Shown here: positions 1 to 9,718 of the stretch, one piece after another | Numbering within the stretch: position 1 is the stretch's first letter | Layout of the letters: each line of letters starts with the position of its first letter | Assembly (NCBI GenBank): GCA_022496205.1 | Contig: WTXD01000216.1 | Span: forward strand, 1-17,300 | Source of the DNA: Gloeopeniophorella convolvens | Taxonomy: Eukaryota; Basidiomycota; Agaricomycetes; Russulales | Length of the DNA: 17,300 nucleotides | Direction: 5' to 3' | The notes under the pieces: model-generated | Database searches by the model: none | Told to the model about the DNA's origin: nothing | What the model saw: the letters and a program-made list of their open reading frames with translations, nothing else | Translations under genes and position numbers: made by a program

Positions 1-2446
1 ACAGTTGGGGGGGAAGGGCTTTCAGAGGGATACCAGTGCGCTTTTTGGTGCCTATTCGAGGTACCGTGCTCATTACGGCAGCCCGCCGCCGCACTCCGTT
101 ACTGCGCGAGGCGTTGTGAAGAACTACAACACTATCGAAGAGTTCAAGAATGCCGACAAACGTGCGCTATTCAACCACTATCGGATGAGTATGTGTTACG
201 CCGTCTTCTTTCTTATCCGTAATGCCACGCTACACGGAAGGAGAGGTGCACGTGAACGACGGGACCTAGAGATCCCTTCTCCTGCAATTGTGTTCGCGCA
301 CTGCAGCACCTACCACCGCCCCAGGCACACTCGCAGACCTTCTTCAGTCACTTTACTTTCCTGTAACAGTCGTCGCTTAGATGTTCGTTGTGACTGACCT
401 CGCACACTAGATATGGGAAAGCATCACGAAGAACAATGACATCTCGGCACTGACCCGGTTCCTACTGATCACTTTTGCCGACTTGAAGAAGTACAAGTAC
501 TACTACTGGTTCGCATTCCCGGCCTTCGCTGCACAGCCCCTATGGGAGATCGACGAGGATTGGTCACTTGCGGAAACGCATTTCTCTAAGGATCAGTTGA
601 GCTCGGTCGCCGAGCAACTATCTCAGACCACCCGCGCGTTCTTCCTCATCCGGCCTGCCCAGAACGGCGGTGTCGAAGTCGGTCCTGTGGAGGAGTTTAC
701 CACGTTCTTTGCAAACGTACCTGAAGAATCGGTTCGTTCCTCATATCTCTTATCATACGGGACGACTCAATCTTGGGCTTCCAGCGAACGATCGGCTTCC
801 TCGACCCATCAGCACAAGCCTCCGCTCCGGGCTGGCCACTACGCAACCTTCTCGCTTACCTCCGCGCGGTACATCCTGAGGCAACCAAGACCGTGCGCGT
901 ACTCTGCTGGCGCGGTGATGCTACGTGGAGCCGCTTCGGCGTGCTGCGGGCGGTCCTGCCACCTCAGACAAACCGAGCGCTATCGGCTGGGAAAAGAACG
1001 TCCAGGGAAAACTTGGCGCGCGCGTTGCTGACCTTGCCCCTATGATGGATCCCACAAGGTCGGCCATCCTACAAATAATTGTCTATATCTGCTGACCGGG
1101 GCCTGACAGGCTTGCGGACCAGGCGGTCGACTTGAACCTCAAGTTGATGCGTTGGAGGATTCTGCCTGCTCTCGACTTGGAAAAGATCGCTCAGACGCGG
1201 TGCTTGTTGCTCGGCGCGGGAACACTAGGCTGCTATGTCGCACGCACGCTCATGGTAAGGTTCAATGACTTTCAACGGCAGAAGATACAACCCTCCCTTA
1301 TTTTAACTAGGGCTGGGGCATACGGAAAATCACGCTCGTCGACTCTGGGCGCGTATCCTTCTCTAACCCTGTTCGTCAGCCGTTGTTTGAGTTCGAGGAC
1401 TGCCTCGAAGGTGGAAAGCCCAAAGCAGAGGCTGCCGCTGCGCGGCTCAAGAAGATTTTCCCTGGGGTTGTACGTGCGATATAGAATTGCTTGCTTGCGG
1501 AGAATGATGATGCCACTCCAGGATGCCCAAGGTGTATCATTGTCCATTCCCATGCCGGGTCATCCAATCCCACCAGGCTCGGAGGAACAGACCAAGAAGG
1601 ATGTTAAAGTCCTCGAAGACCTTTTCGACGCGCATGACGCAGTTTTTCTGCTGATGGACTCGCGCGAGAGTCGTTGGTTGCCAACAGTTCTGGGCGCTGC
1701 AAAGGGCAAGGTGAGTTCCGTTGTACCTTCAGCCTTCTCACCATCTGACACGCAGACCCTATAGATTGTGTTAAACGCAGCGTTAGGTTTCGACTCTTTC
1801 TTGGTCATGCGGCATGGCGCGCGTGGCGCACAGAAGGATGGCACACAGAAGCTCGGTTGTTACTACTGCAATGATATTGTAGCTCCCGCAGATGTTGGTA
1901 ATCTTCGAAAGTTCTCGAATCTTCCGGCGCTAATACGACGGTCCGGTAATGCAGTCCCTCACAGACCGCACACTCGACCAGATGTGCACTGTGACGCGCC
2001 CCGGCCTCGCACCAATCGCGTCTGCGACGGCCGTTGAGCTCCTCGTGGCACTCCTGCAGCACCCTCTCGGGTTAGTTCCACTTCTCTTGCAGCCGAGCCC
2101 TGCTGACGAACATAATAGGCTCCACGCTCCCGCGCCGCCACCGGGCCAAGACGTCACAGAGCAAGAGGGTGGAAGCGTGCTTGGGCTGGTGCCACACCAG
2201 CTGCGCGGCTTCCTCGCGCAGTTCCGCAATATGCCGATTGTCGGTGCGGCGTTCGACCGCTGCACGGGGTGCAGCGAAACGATGCTCGAGGCGTACGAGA
2301 CGCAGGGCTTCGCGATGCTGCTGCGCGCATTCAACGAGACGGGCTTCCTCGAGCACCTGACGGGGCTCGACAAGCTACATGCGGAGGGCGAGGAGGCACT
2401 CGAGGCGGTGGACTGGGAAGAAGAGGGCGCCGAGGACGACTTCTGA
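1..2446 (+). CDS. ATG7: ATG7, E1-like activating enzyme of autophagy (5'-partial)
   Basis: Activates ATG8 and ATG12 as thioesters for autophagosome formation in the cytosol. Exons I assign: <1-188, 411-731, 785-1058, 1110-1254, 1311-1469, 1522-1710, 1765-1893, 1955-2070, 2119-2446; stop TGA 2444-2446. Seen: N-terminal motifs [13 protein letters not shown] and [15 protein letters not shown]1 nucleotide-binding loop GAGTLGC near 1213; a CYYC pair near 1861 and a CTGC pair near 2265, the expected zinc ligands; the catalytic cysteine in [10 protein letters not shown], codon 1985-1987. The acidic tail ending DDF is typical. The start lies left of the window; perhaps 60-100 residues are missing. 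The model needs frame corrections near 181-189 and at the A-run 970-972. The intron at about 189-410 is about 220 nt, four times longer than its neighbours. Family identity is very secure; exact 5' exon ends are not. Confidence 0.94.
2071..2118 (+). other. ATG7: Last ATG7 intron, 48 nt, frame-preserving
   Basis: GTTAGT donor, ATAG acceptor. Removal joins HPLG to LHAPAPPP, which matches the expected family spacing. The length is a multiple of three and the intron has no in-frame stop, so an unspliced transcript would encode 16 extra residues instead of being truncated. Confidence 0.75.
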
Positions 2447-2958
2447 GCGCGCGGAGAATGGATGGAATGACATGAGAAGTCTTTGTCGTTGTATGGAATA
2501 CCCGCAATGTATCTATTTTTGCTGTGGGCTGCGTAGCTCGCCTGTGGGTCCTAGCTCGGAGGATGCATAAGGTCTTGATGGCAGCTATAATTATTACGCC
2601 ACGACGGTGCACGACTAGCAGTGTGGTAGCCGTAGTGGCTTAACTACACACGCCTGCCAATTAGCCTCCTGTCGCTGTCGAGCGGCGCTATACGGTCGGG
2701 TGGCCCCCGAGTCGGGGCCCGGGCGTGCGCCCCGCTTAAGAGCGCTGGCGCGCGGAGCCTTTACACTGGCCTCTTTTGACTCACCGTTCCCCGAGCGGAA
2801 ATCCTACAGCTACCTTCCTTCTCTTCCGGATCGCACCTCCGAGGTTTACAGCCTCCACCGATCCTCGAAGCCTCAGCTCTGCAAGCACGCACAAAAAATA
2901 GAACCAAGAGGGCGCTCCGTGCACCCCACCGGCGCGCGCCGAAGAAGCCTCCGGTGCT
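2447..2958. other. Gene-free stretch downstream of ATG7
   Basis: No reading frame here resembles a known protein. The first part is the presumed ATG7 3' region. From about 2690 the base composition becomes very GC-rich, with a short hairpin at 2702-2719 (6 bp GGCCCC/GGGGCC stem, 6 nt loop). The stretch abuts the inverted-repeat segment and could be part of the same or another repeat family, but no repeat partner is visible inside this window. Confidence 0.5.
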
Positions 2959-2959
2959 T

Positions 2960-3038
2960 ACAGCTGTTCCGGAAAATGTTGCGGGTCGCGTCTCGCGGCG
3001 CGCGAAAAAAAGAATTAATTCAGAAAATTCAGAAAAAC
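2960..3038 (+). repeat. Left terminal inverted repeat
   Basis: Positions 2960-3004 are exactly reverse-complementary to 4212-4256. The GC-rich core includes GGGTCGCGTCTCGCGGCGCG. Positions 3005-3038 are A-rich and match the partner approximately, both arms carrying two copies of a short AAAATTC(A/G)-type unit. Confidence 0.93.
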
Positions 3039-3521
3039 AAAAAAAAGCCATTCCACATGAGTCTCGCCATTCTGCACCTTGAAAACACATTCCGTGTGTG
3101 TGGTTCATATTATAGAAAGGTGATGCATAGAGTATATACAGAAAATGCATCAAAAAGTGGGTTCAAATGAGCGACAAATGAGAGCAGGAGTAGAGCGTGT
3201 GCCATGCAGGCTGGTCCAGCCCAACAACGCTCGCTCCCGATCTGGCACGCGTACTCGGGAGATGTCGAGGAGGGGCACGATGACGGCGGTTCGGATGGCT
3301 GTTGCTGGGGACTCGGGCGACGACTCGGACAGCTTTTGATATATCGGAAGACGTGTGTCCGCATGCACACCACGCAGCGGCGGCGGCGGCCGCATTTCAG
3401 CAGTAGCGGGGCGGCACTCAGCACGGACTATGGTGATGACAAGGAGGAGGTGGCAGGTGCAGCGCAGTGTATGCAGAGGAGGACAGCGATGGGCACGGGA
3501 GCAGGAGTGGACTCACCTACA

Positions 3522-3533
3522 ACATATATATGT
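3522..3533. repeat. 12 bp perfect palindrome ACATATATATGT
   Basis: A short self-complementary AT-rich sequence inside the inverted-repeat segment. It may be incidental, since alternating TA runs are palindromic by nature. Confidence 0.5.
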
Positions 3534-4176
3534 ACACCGTACGAGCCATCCCAGTGCGTATTCGAGTTGCTCGTACCTCCTGAGCCTCTTCAGATTGAAG
3601 TTGGTCTTATGGACAGACAAAATTGTCGGGGATGAGGATGCTGCAGTGGCGGGGGAGTGGATTCATCTGAGGGAACTGAATAGTGATATAGCCCAATCAG
3701 CAATTCAGCGGTTCCTGAAACAGCAGTTACGCACTTCAAACATCCTGCTCAATGGAACTGTTGGACTTGTCTAGCACTGACTGCACCTTGGAGTCTGGAC
3801 AACGTGTGCGTGATAGCGTATCCCGTCTTGACAAGTGCCGGAACCAGGCTGAGTCGCTTTCCACATCCGTACGAGACAGAGGCTTCGGCGCATACAAGTG
3901 CATACACTTACCTGCGCCCATCCACTTGCATGCTGCAAGATCCAATAAGGGTCCCAGGGTAGAAGGGGCTGTCCTTTGGGACACTGGGTGCTTCCTGGAT
4001 GCACGGCATGTCCAGACTTGGAGAGACAGTTCAAGGGCTCGCTCCTTGATTGCGGTATCGATGTGGCAAAAACCATGGCACAGGAAAGTAGGAGGCAAAG
4101 GTAGCAACACTCTCTCGCGTTTTCAGGTCACGTTGGTTCACAGAACAAATAGCAAATGCGTGTTCTCTCCTCTCGG

Positions 4177-4256
4177 GCATTTTTCGAATTTTTCGAATTT
4201 ATTTATTTTTCCGCGCGCCGCGAGACGCGACCCGCAACATTTTCCGGAACAGCTGT
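4177..4256 (-). repeat. Right terminal inverted repeat
   Basis: Reverse complement of the left arm: perfect over 4212-4256, approximate over 4177-4211, where TTTTTCGAA is tandemly repeated. The similarity ends sharply at the outer TA. Confidence 0.93.
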
Positions 4257-4257
4257 A

Positions 4258-5003
4258 TCAGGAGCTGGACGGGTTGGACAACACTCCCTGACCCGGCGGG
4301 ATGTCAGCGCTTCAACACGGATTCGAGCAAAACGTAAGGGCGTGAGTGCCGAACGCTATCAGCAGTACTTAATTCCTAAGCCAAATTGCAGACCGGTGAA
4401 CATAAGGTTTGGCTTTCCCGGACGCCAGAGCCAGAGACTGGTATTCATACTCAGTAGCTAATTGATCAACCCATGGCGCGTTCCAAGGTCCGAATGTTCC
4501 GAGAGCTCTCAGAGACGGGGTGAACCGCAACACTCGAATTCAGGGCTGTAGAAGGCTCTCTCTGTTCCGCGCGGTTCGGTTATAGACCAGCCATTATGTA
4601 CTCTTCCTGCCGCCACAATTGGGTACAAGCAATGCAGCCCACACAATGTCCGATATCATGTTTCCCAAGCAGCCCTGGCGCCCGCACGCCGGCGCGTGAC
4701 GTCAGCGTCTACCGCGTGTACCCAGCGCTGCGCCAGCCAAGCCACTCCTCCGCCATGCGCGTCCGCCCAGAGATCATGATGCCCCCTTTGGACCGCAAGT
4801 AAGCTCTTAGGGACGCACTCGTGTTCTCATGTGGGACCCATGTAAAACGCCGTTGGCCGTACGTGGTTAGATCGGCGCTCGAGATTGGTCGTCGGTGACC
4901 GGGAAGAAGGGGCAGAATGCTGATGCAGGGATCGCGCGGGCATGTCTAGAGCTCTATCGGGGCTCTGATAAGATGCGTATGGCGAAGAGGATACGTAAGG
5001 ACG
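4258..5003. other. Gene-free stretch right of the inverted-repeat segment
   Basis: No confident gene. A plus-strand open stretch at 4596-4802 ends at a GTAAGC donor-like site, but no following exon keeps frame for long and the peptide is not recognised. A full TGACGTCA palindrome (CRE/bZIP-type core) lies at 4697-4704; it is about 1.9 kb from the nearest confident start, so a regulatory role is unsupported. Confidence 0.4.
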
Positions 5004-5454
5004 TCAGTTGACACACCTGGACTGCACCTCGTCTTTGCAGTATATAACGAGTTCTCGAGGGTTCAAGTCTGCGCGTTTCTGCGTGTGCAACCTCCAGTAC
5101 GTTCTCTGCTTCAATGACTTCAATGGTGAATCGCGCCGCAGCGCGAACTTGTTCCACCTTCTGCGCGGGCTCCGCACGCGTGTCCGGCTACACAGCTCAC
5201 CCTCCGTAAGTGAATACTTACCCGCAGGCCATGCCTCTCATCTCTTCGGAGAGGGTACGGTGAACTCGGCTTACTCCACGATTGGACACCCGCGACATGT
5301 CACTGGAAGGTTCAGCGCGACTCGCAGCTGCGGCCCCCGGTTCATAAACAGGTGTCAAATGCCTGTTGCTCGAGTTGGATAAATCTTCCCCCAGCAGGAT
5401 GCGGCAAATCATATAACTCCCAGCAGGTCGGGAATTCCGAGATGGCATGTGCAT
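5004..5454 (-). CDS. Weak two-exon hypothetical protein
   Basis: Not recognised. On the minus strand, an ATG at 5454-5452 opens exon 5222-5454. A consensus GTAAGT donor follows and an intron 5161-5221 (61 nt) ends in GCGCAG; exon 5004-5160 then ends at TGA 5006-5004. The exons total 390 nt, a whole number of codons, giving about 129 residues, basic in the second exon. No domain, signal peptide or membrane segment is evident. A second frame through the same 3' exon is also open, so coding potential is not unique. The support is only the good splice sites and preserved frame. It could equally be a decayed gene or chance. Confidence 0.22.
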
Positions 5455-6633
5455 CCGGTGATTGTTGGCGAGCTACGAGGCTTGCTCAGCACAGCGCTGC
5501 TGCGGCAAGTCAGACTGGTTCTGCCTGGAGCGGGTGCACAGGTACGGCGCTCGACAAGCTCACTCCACAGATGCGGCCCCGCAAACCTACAGCAAGGGTG
5601 ATGGCAAGACTACTCTGCGGGGTACGAGGGTGCGACTTAGGGGTTACATTGGGGGAATGGCCATTGAAACGGATCAACTCTGGCGTTCTATTCCGAGAGG
5701 CCTCGCCCCCGCACTGGGACCGAGCGTTCTTCGGAGAAATAATGTGGACCGGTGTCGATCCTCCTCTGTTATGCCATTCCGTAACCCAGGGGGCGTATTA
5801 CATAATTGTGCGATGCGCTGATACACGGCTGAACGCACCGACTTGTAACTAGAGGTCCAGACCAGTCTTGTTGTAGTGATGCATCATAGTAACCAGGAAG
5901 TTCCGTTCGTTGCTGTGAGTGAGGGCAATATCCTAGCAGTGATGCGGCGCGATCCATGGGCAGCACGAGGCGGCTAGACCCCCAGAAAGAGACTTCACGC
6001 TTCAAAGAGCATATGAAAGGAGATGTTATTCAAGCCGTTTACCGAGCGCAAACAGCGCACCTCAAGATGTCTGCAAACTCCGAGATGGCGCGTTGACAGC
6101 ATTCCGTATTAGCGAGTGGGCAAACTTCATTGCCCTGGGTATTAATCGAATATCAGCCGTATCATAGATTTTGCGCCCAGCCGCAGATTCGTCATGTACG
6201 AATCTGCCGTAGAGTTAGTATCGTGTCCCTGCACTAGGAAAGAGCATTGCAACTAACAGAAGGTGCGATTTCCGCAGTGAAAACCCTACAGACTCGGTAT
6301 GCCCCAACCACCGTAGCGCGCTAAAGGTCAGTAGTTGGTGAGCTTCTCATGAGCCTGTAAGTCCGAAAGAAGCAACGATCAGGTGCCCTGTAGAATAGCC
6401 GACTCAGCCGTACGCAAGGAGGTAAGGTCGAGTGCGCCAGGCGCCAGCCCACAATCTCCGAGAGCAGGCAGCATTACCGCATTGCAAGCTGCCTATAGCG
6501 TTCGGCGCAGCCTATTAGCAGGGCTCAGAAAGAGTATGATTTCGCGGAAACCCGTGGGGTGGCGCTGGGGGGCTTTATCTTGAGCTGGGGGGGCACGGGC
6601 GGGACGAGTGTACCCTCGCTCATAGTACGCACG
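5455..6633. other. Gene-free stretch upstream of DLD copy A
   Basis: Short open frames occur on both strands but none shows family motifs or a convincing splice chain. The last few hundred bases should contain the promoter and 5' leader of the downstream dehydrogenase. I see no clear TATA box; G-runs at about 6568-6593 precede the start. Confidence 0.5.
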
Positions 6634-8978
6634 ATGCAGTTCGCAGCAAGACAGAGTCGCAGTCGCCTCGGCCATGTCGGCCGCGCCGCCGCGCTTCGGA
6701 ACTCGCTCCCACGCTCTGCTTCCCGCCGGTTGCTTTCCACCGCTGCGGGTTCGAGCTCAGGCTCGTCGTCCAACGGCCTTGCCATTGCCCTCGGCACTGC
6801 GCTCGTTGGCTTTGGAGCGTACTATGCTGGATCGCTCAAGGATGGGTCCAGCTCTGTCTCCGCGAACAACGCAAAGCCTGTTTATGGCTCGCAGGAGGAT
6901 TTCAAGAAGGCTATCAAGGAGCTCGAGGCGACCTTCACGGAGGAGGGTGTCGTCTCGACCGACCCTGCTAACCTCAAAACACACGGTTTCTCCCCCAACG
7001 TGATGCATGAGGGTGTGCAGCGCGCCATTTTGTCGTTTGGTATGGGCGCTGACGCGGGTCCCAGGTGTTGCGCACAGCGTTGTCGTCTACCCCGAAACGA
7101 CGGAGGATGTCGTGAAGGTTGTCAAGATTGCCAACAAGTACCGTATGCCCGTCGTGCCGTATGCCGGTGGTACCAGCTTGGAAGGCCACTTCATTGGCGT
7201 GAGTCTCCCCTGCAAGCCAGTCTCCGAATCACGTTATGTGACCACCCCAATTCTTTTCCGCAGCATGAAGGCGGAGGCATCTGCATCGACCTCTCGGGAA
7301 TGAACAAGATCCTCGAGATCCACGGTTAATACCCTCTGCCCATCGAAACATTGCGTACTGACTCTGGCCCATCGCAGCTCGCGACTCCGACATGGTTTGC
7401 CAGACCGGTGTTGACTGGATGGAAATAAACGCCACTCTCAAGGAGAAAGATATCCCGCTCTTCTTCCCAGTAAGTTTTGTACATATGCTGCTCTGTGGGG
7501 TTCAATACCTGATGTTCGGCAGATTGATCCCGGCCCTTCTGCAACCATCGGAGGCATGCTTAGCACTGGATGCTCTGGAAGTGGGTCATGTCTTTGCTTC
7601 CATTAAGGTCATGTCATCTCATATCCTCCACAAAGCCAACGCCGTCCGGTATGGTACGGCAAAGGGAGAGTGGTTCTTGAACGCTGTACGTACCCTATGC
7701 TGGCTTCTGTAAGGCTTCGCTGACCAATATCGACACAGACCGTCGTGCTTCCCTCCGGCGAGGTCATCAAGACACGTCAGCGCGCTCGCAAGTCCTCCGC
7801 CGGCTTCGATGTTACAAAACTGTTCATTGGTGCTGAGGGTACCCTTGGTATCGTCACGGAAGGTGGGTTGGGCCGCTACTGTCGCCTATCACTTACTCAC
7901 GATCGGTGAATTAAGTGACCATTCGCCTCGCCCCCGTCATCCCTTCGCAGGTCGCTATTGCCCAGTTCCCTAATGTCAAGTCAGCAACTGAGGCTGTCAT
8001 CGACATCCTCAACAGCGGCGTCAACATCCGTGCGTGCTTGCCACGTTGCGGCCCTTCTATGACGTCACTGATGTCGCCTGACAGAATGTATCGAGCTGCT
8101 CGATTCTGCGTTCATGCACGCGACCAATGTCTCAGGAGCGACTGGCAATAAATACGAGGAGACAGACCACCTGTTCTTCAAGCTTCAGGGCGCGACGCCT
8201 AACGCGATCGACGACGCCGCCAAGATCGTGCAGCAGATCGTTAAGAAGCACGGTGGCGCGAAGTTCAAGCGCGCGAAGACCCAAGAGGAGGGCGACCTCA
8301 TCTGGCAGGACCGCAAGAATGCGCTCTTCACTGCGCTGGCCTATGCTGGCAGCGGCGCCAAGGGCTGGTTGACTGATGTTTGGTACGTCCTTACTGGTGC
8401 GCAACGCAAGGTGCAGGCAGGTGTCTGATTGGTTTGCTCAGCGTCCCTGTCTCCAACCTTCCTCAACTCATTGAGGAGACGCAGAAGGATATTGAGGCAC
8501 AGGGTATCAAATACCTGACCGCAGGACACGCTGGTGATGGTGAGCGTTAACGATATGATAGTCGACATCTGTCTGACTTTTTCCCGAAGGCAACTTCCAC
8601 TCGTTGTTGACTTTCCGCAACGAGGAAGAGCTCAATATCGTCCGCGATCTCGTTCACCGCATGGTTGAGCGCGCCATCCGCCTTGACGGCACCTGTATGT
8701 CCCTACCATCCTCCGCTCCCCGCATTTTGCTGACAGCTCGCGCAGGCACTGGCGAGCACGGCGTCGGTATTGGCAAGAAGGAGTTCTTGATCGAGGAGCT
8801 CGGAGAGGGCACCGTTAACCTCATGAAGACTATCAAGCGTGCAGTCGACCCACACTGGTTGTTCAACCCCGGAAAGGTGCGCGCTTCTGCGATACGCATA
8901 CGGCGACATACCCACTGATGGCATGCGCCTCTCACCCTACAGCTGTACCCCGACACTAAAACTCCACCTTCCCACTGA
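6634..8978 (+). CDS. DLD1: Mitochondrial FAD-linked D-lactate dehydrogenase (cytochrome), tandem copy A
   Basis: Oxidises D-lactate to pyruvate and passes electrons to cytochrome c at the inner mitochondrial membrane. Thirteen exons: 6634-7012, 7065-7198, 7264-7324, 7378-7469, 7523-7580, 7636-7685, 7739-7862, 7916-8029, 8085-8382, 8442-8539, 8590-8694, 8746-8876, 8943-8978. They sum to 1680 nt and about 559 residues with no frame conflict. Seen: an Arg/Ser-rich, acid-poor N-terminus (presequence); one hydrophobic segment [19 protein letters not shown] near residues 50-68; FAD-binding motif [21 protein letters not shown]-terminal domain motifs GHAGDGNFH and GTCTGEHGVG. The start was chosen because ATG 6634 begins the presequence; an upstream in-frame ATG at 6559 would add 25 hydrophobic, glycine-rich residues and spoil it. 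The copy is intact. Confidence 0.95.
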
Positions 8979-9716
8979 GCTGGGCCCGCGTGATAGAGTG
9001 CTGCACGATGTCTCAGATGTATTCTAACTGTTCCTCTCTTGCATTAGTAACGGGCTATATCAATCATCCACTTTAAATCTTCTCTGCCCTCACGCTGGGG
9101 GGCATCGAGTGCTATTCCGATTCTTCGAAGGCGGCCGCAGTCATAGCGGCGGTATGTTGTGGTACACCCAAAGAGCTTGTGTGAAAAAGAGGTCGTTCAG
9201 TCGTCGGGGTGGGAAGAGGTGGGAAGGTGGTTTCGGAGTGCAGGGACCCTCCGTCAGCCGAATCCGTCGTCACCTGCCTACTGTCGTCGGCGGCATCGCC
9301 GAGTTGAACGTTGAAGCGTGGCGCGTGGCGGCTCGCCCCGCGTACTCCTGGTCGCCGGGGCCCGCGGTGCCGACAGGCGTGTAACTGACAAGTGTGACTT
9401 ACGTTTACGGTGCCCGACGGGCCTGGAAGCCGGACCTGGCAGGTGCTCCTCAGTCCCACGCCTCGCCAGCGAGCCTGAGCGAAGTCGTGCATCGGTCGCG
9501 TGCCCTCGCAAGATGCCCTTCTCACTTCTTAAGTACCCCCACGCAGTAAAGCTTGGGATTGACCGTCATTTGGCGCCTCTCGGGCGAATTTAGCTTGATA
9601 TCACTGTTCACATCACGCACTGTCCTTCCCACACGCCATTAATACCCACTATCCCTGCAACCGCGCGACTAACCGCCTGACCGACGTTACTTACCACCAC
9701 CACCACCATCATCATC
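8979..9716. other. Spacer between the two DLD copies; presumed promoter of copy B
   Basis: 738 bp without a confident gene. A minus-strand open frame covers about 9112-9525, but splicing at its GTAAGT-like site does not preserve the longest frame and the peptide is not recognised. The spacer shows no obvious similarity to the sequence upstream of copy A, so the two copies probably have separate promoters. Confidence 0.5.
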
Positions 9717-9718
9717 AT
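9693..9718 (+). repeat. (ACC)n/(ATC)n trinucleotide run at the copy B start codon
   Basis: Repeated CAC triplets change to CAT triplets and run directly into the ATG at 9717, so the repeat forms the immediate 5' leader. Such a run is prone to length change and could affect start-codon context. Confidence 0.85.

Larger units (their letters stand above)
2959..4257. mobile_element. Candidate non-autonomous DNA transposon bounded by perfect inverted repeats and TA
   Basis: The ends carry the same 44-45 bp sequence in opposite orientation (2960-3004 and 4212-4256, no mismatch), continuing inward as a weaker A/T-rich match for about 35 bp. Each arm begins CAGCTGTTCCGG and is flanked outside by TA (2959-2960 and 4256-4257), the target duplication expected of Tc1/mariner-type transposition. 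No DDE transposase was recognised in the 1.2 kb interior on either strand; frames there are short and low in similarity to anything I know. An alternative is two separate MITE copies that happen to lie in inverted orientation. The repeats are certain; the element interpretation is inference. Confidence 0.5.

Noticed and set aside
2700..3170. Plus-strand 156-codon frame as a gene
   Set aside because: It runs through the GC hairpin and the left inverted repeat, has no family motif, and is best explained as open repeat DNA.
4697..4704. TGACGTCA palindrome as a CRE-type operator
   Set aside because: It is too far from any confident start, and a similar palindrome occurs inside a DLD intron at 8060-8067, so chance occurrence is likely.
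4596..4802. Plus-strand exon-like stretch ending at GTAAGC
   Set aside because: The only in-phase continuation stops after a few codons, and the peptide resembles nothing known to me.
5041..5075. GGTTCAAGTC resembles a tRNA B-box/T-arm, suggesting a tRNA gene or tRNA-derived SINE
   Set aside because: The flanking bases do not form a T-stem, and no matching anticodon arm or acceptor stem lies upstream.
9112..9525. Long minus-strand open frame between the two DLD copies
   Set aside because: Frame choice is ambiguous at the splice-like site, composition is GC-rich (which inflates open frames), and no family motif was recognised.
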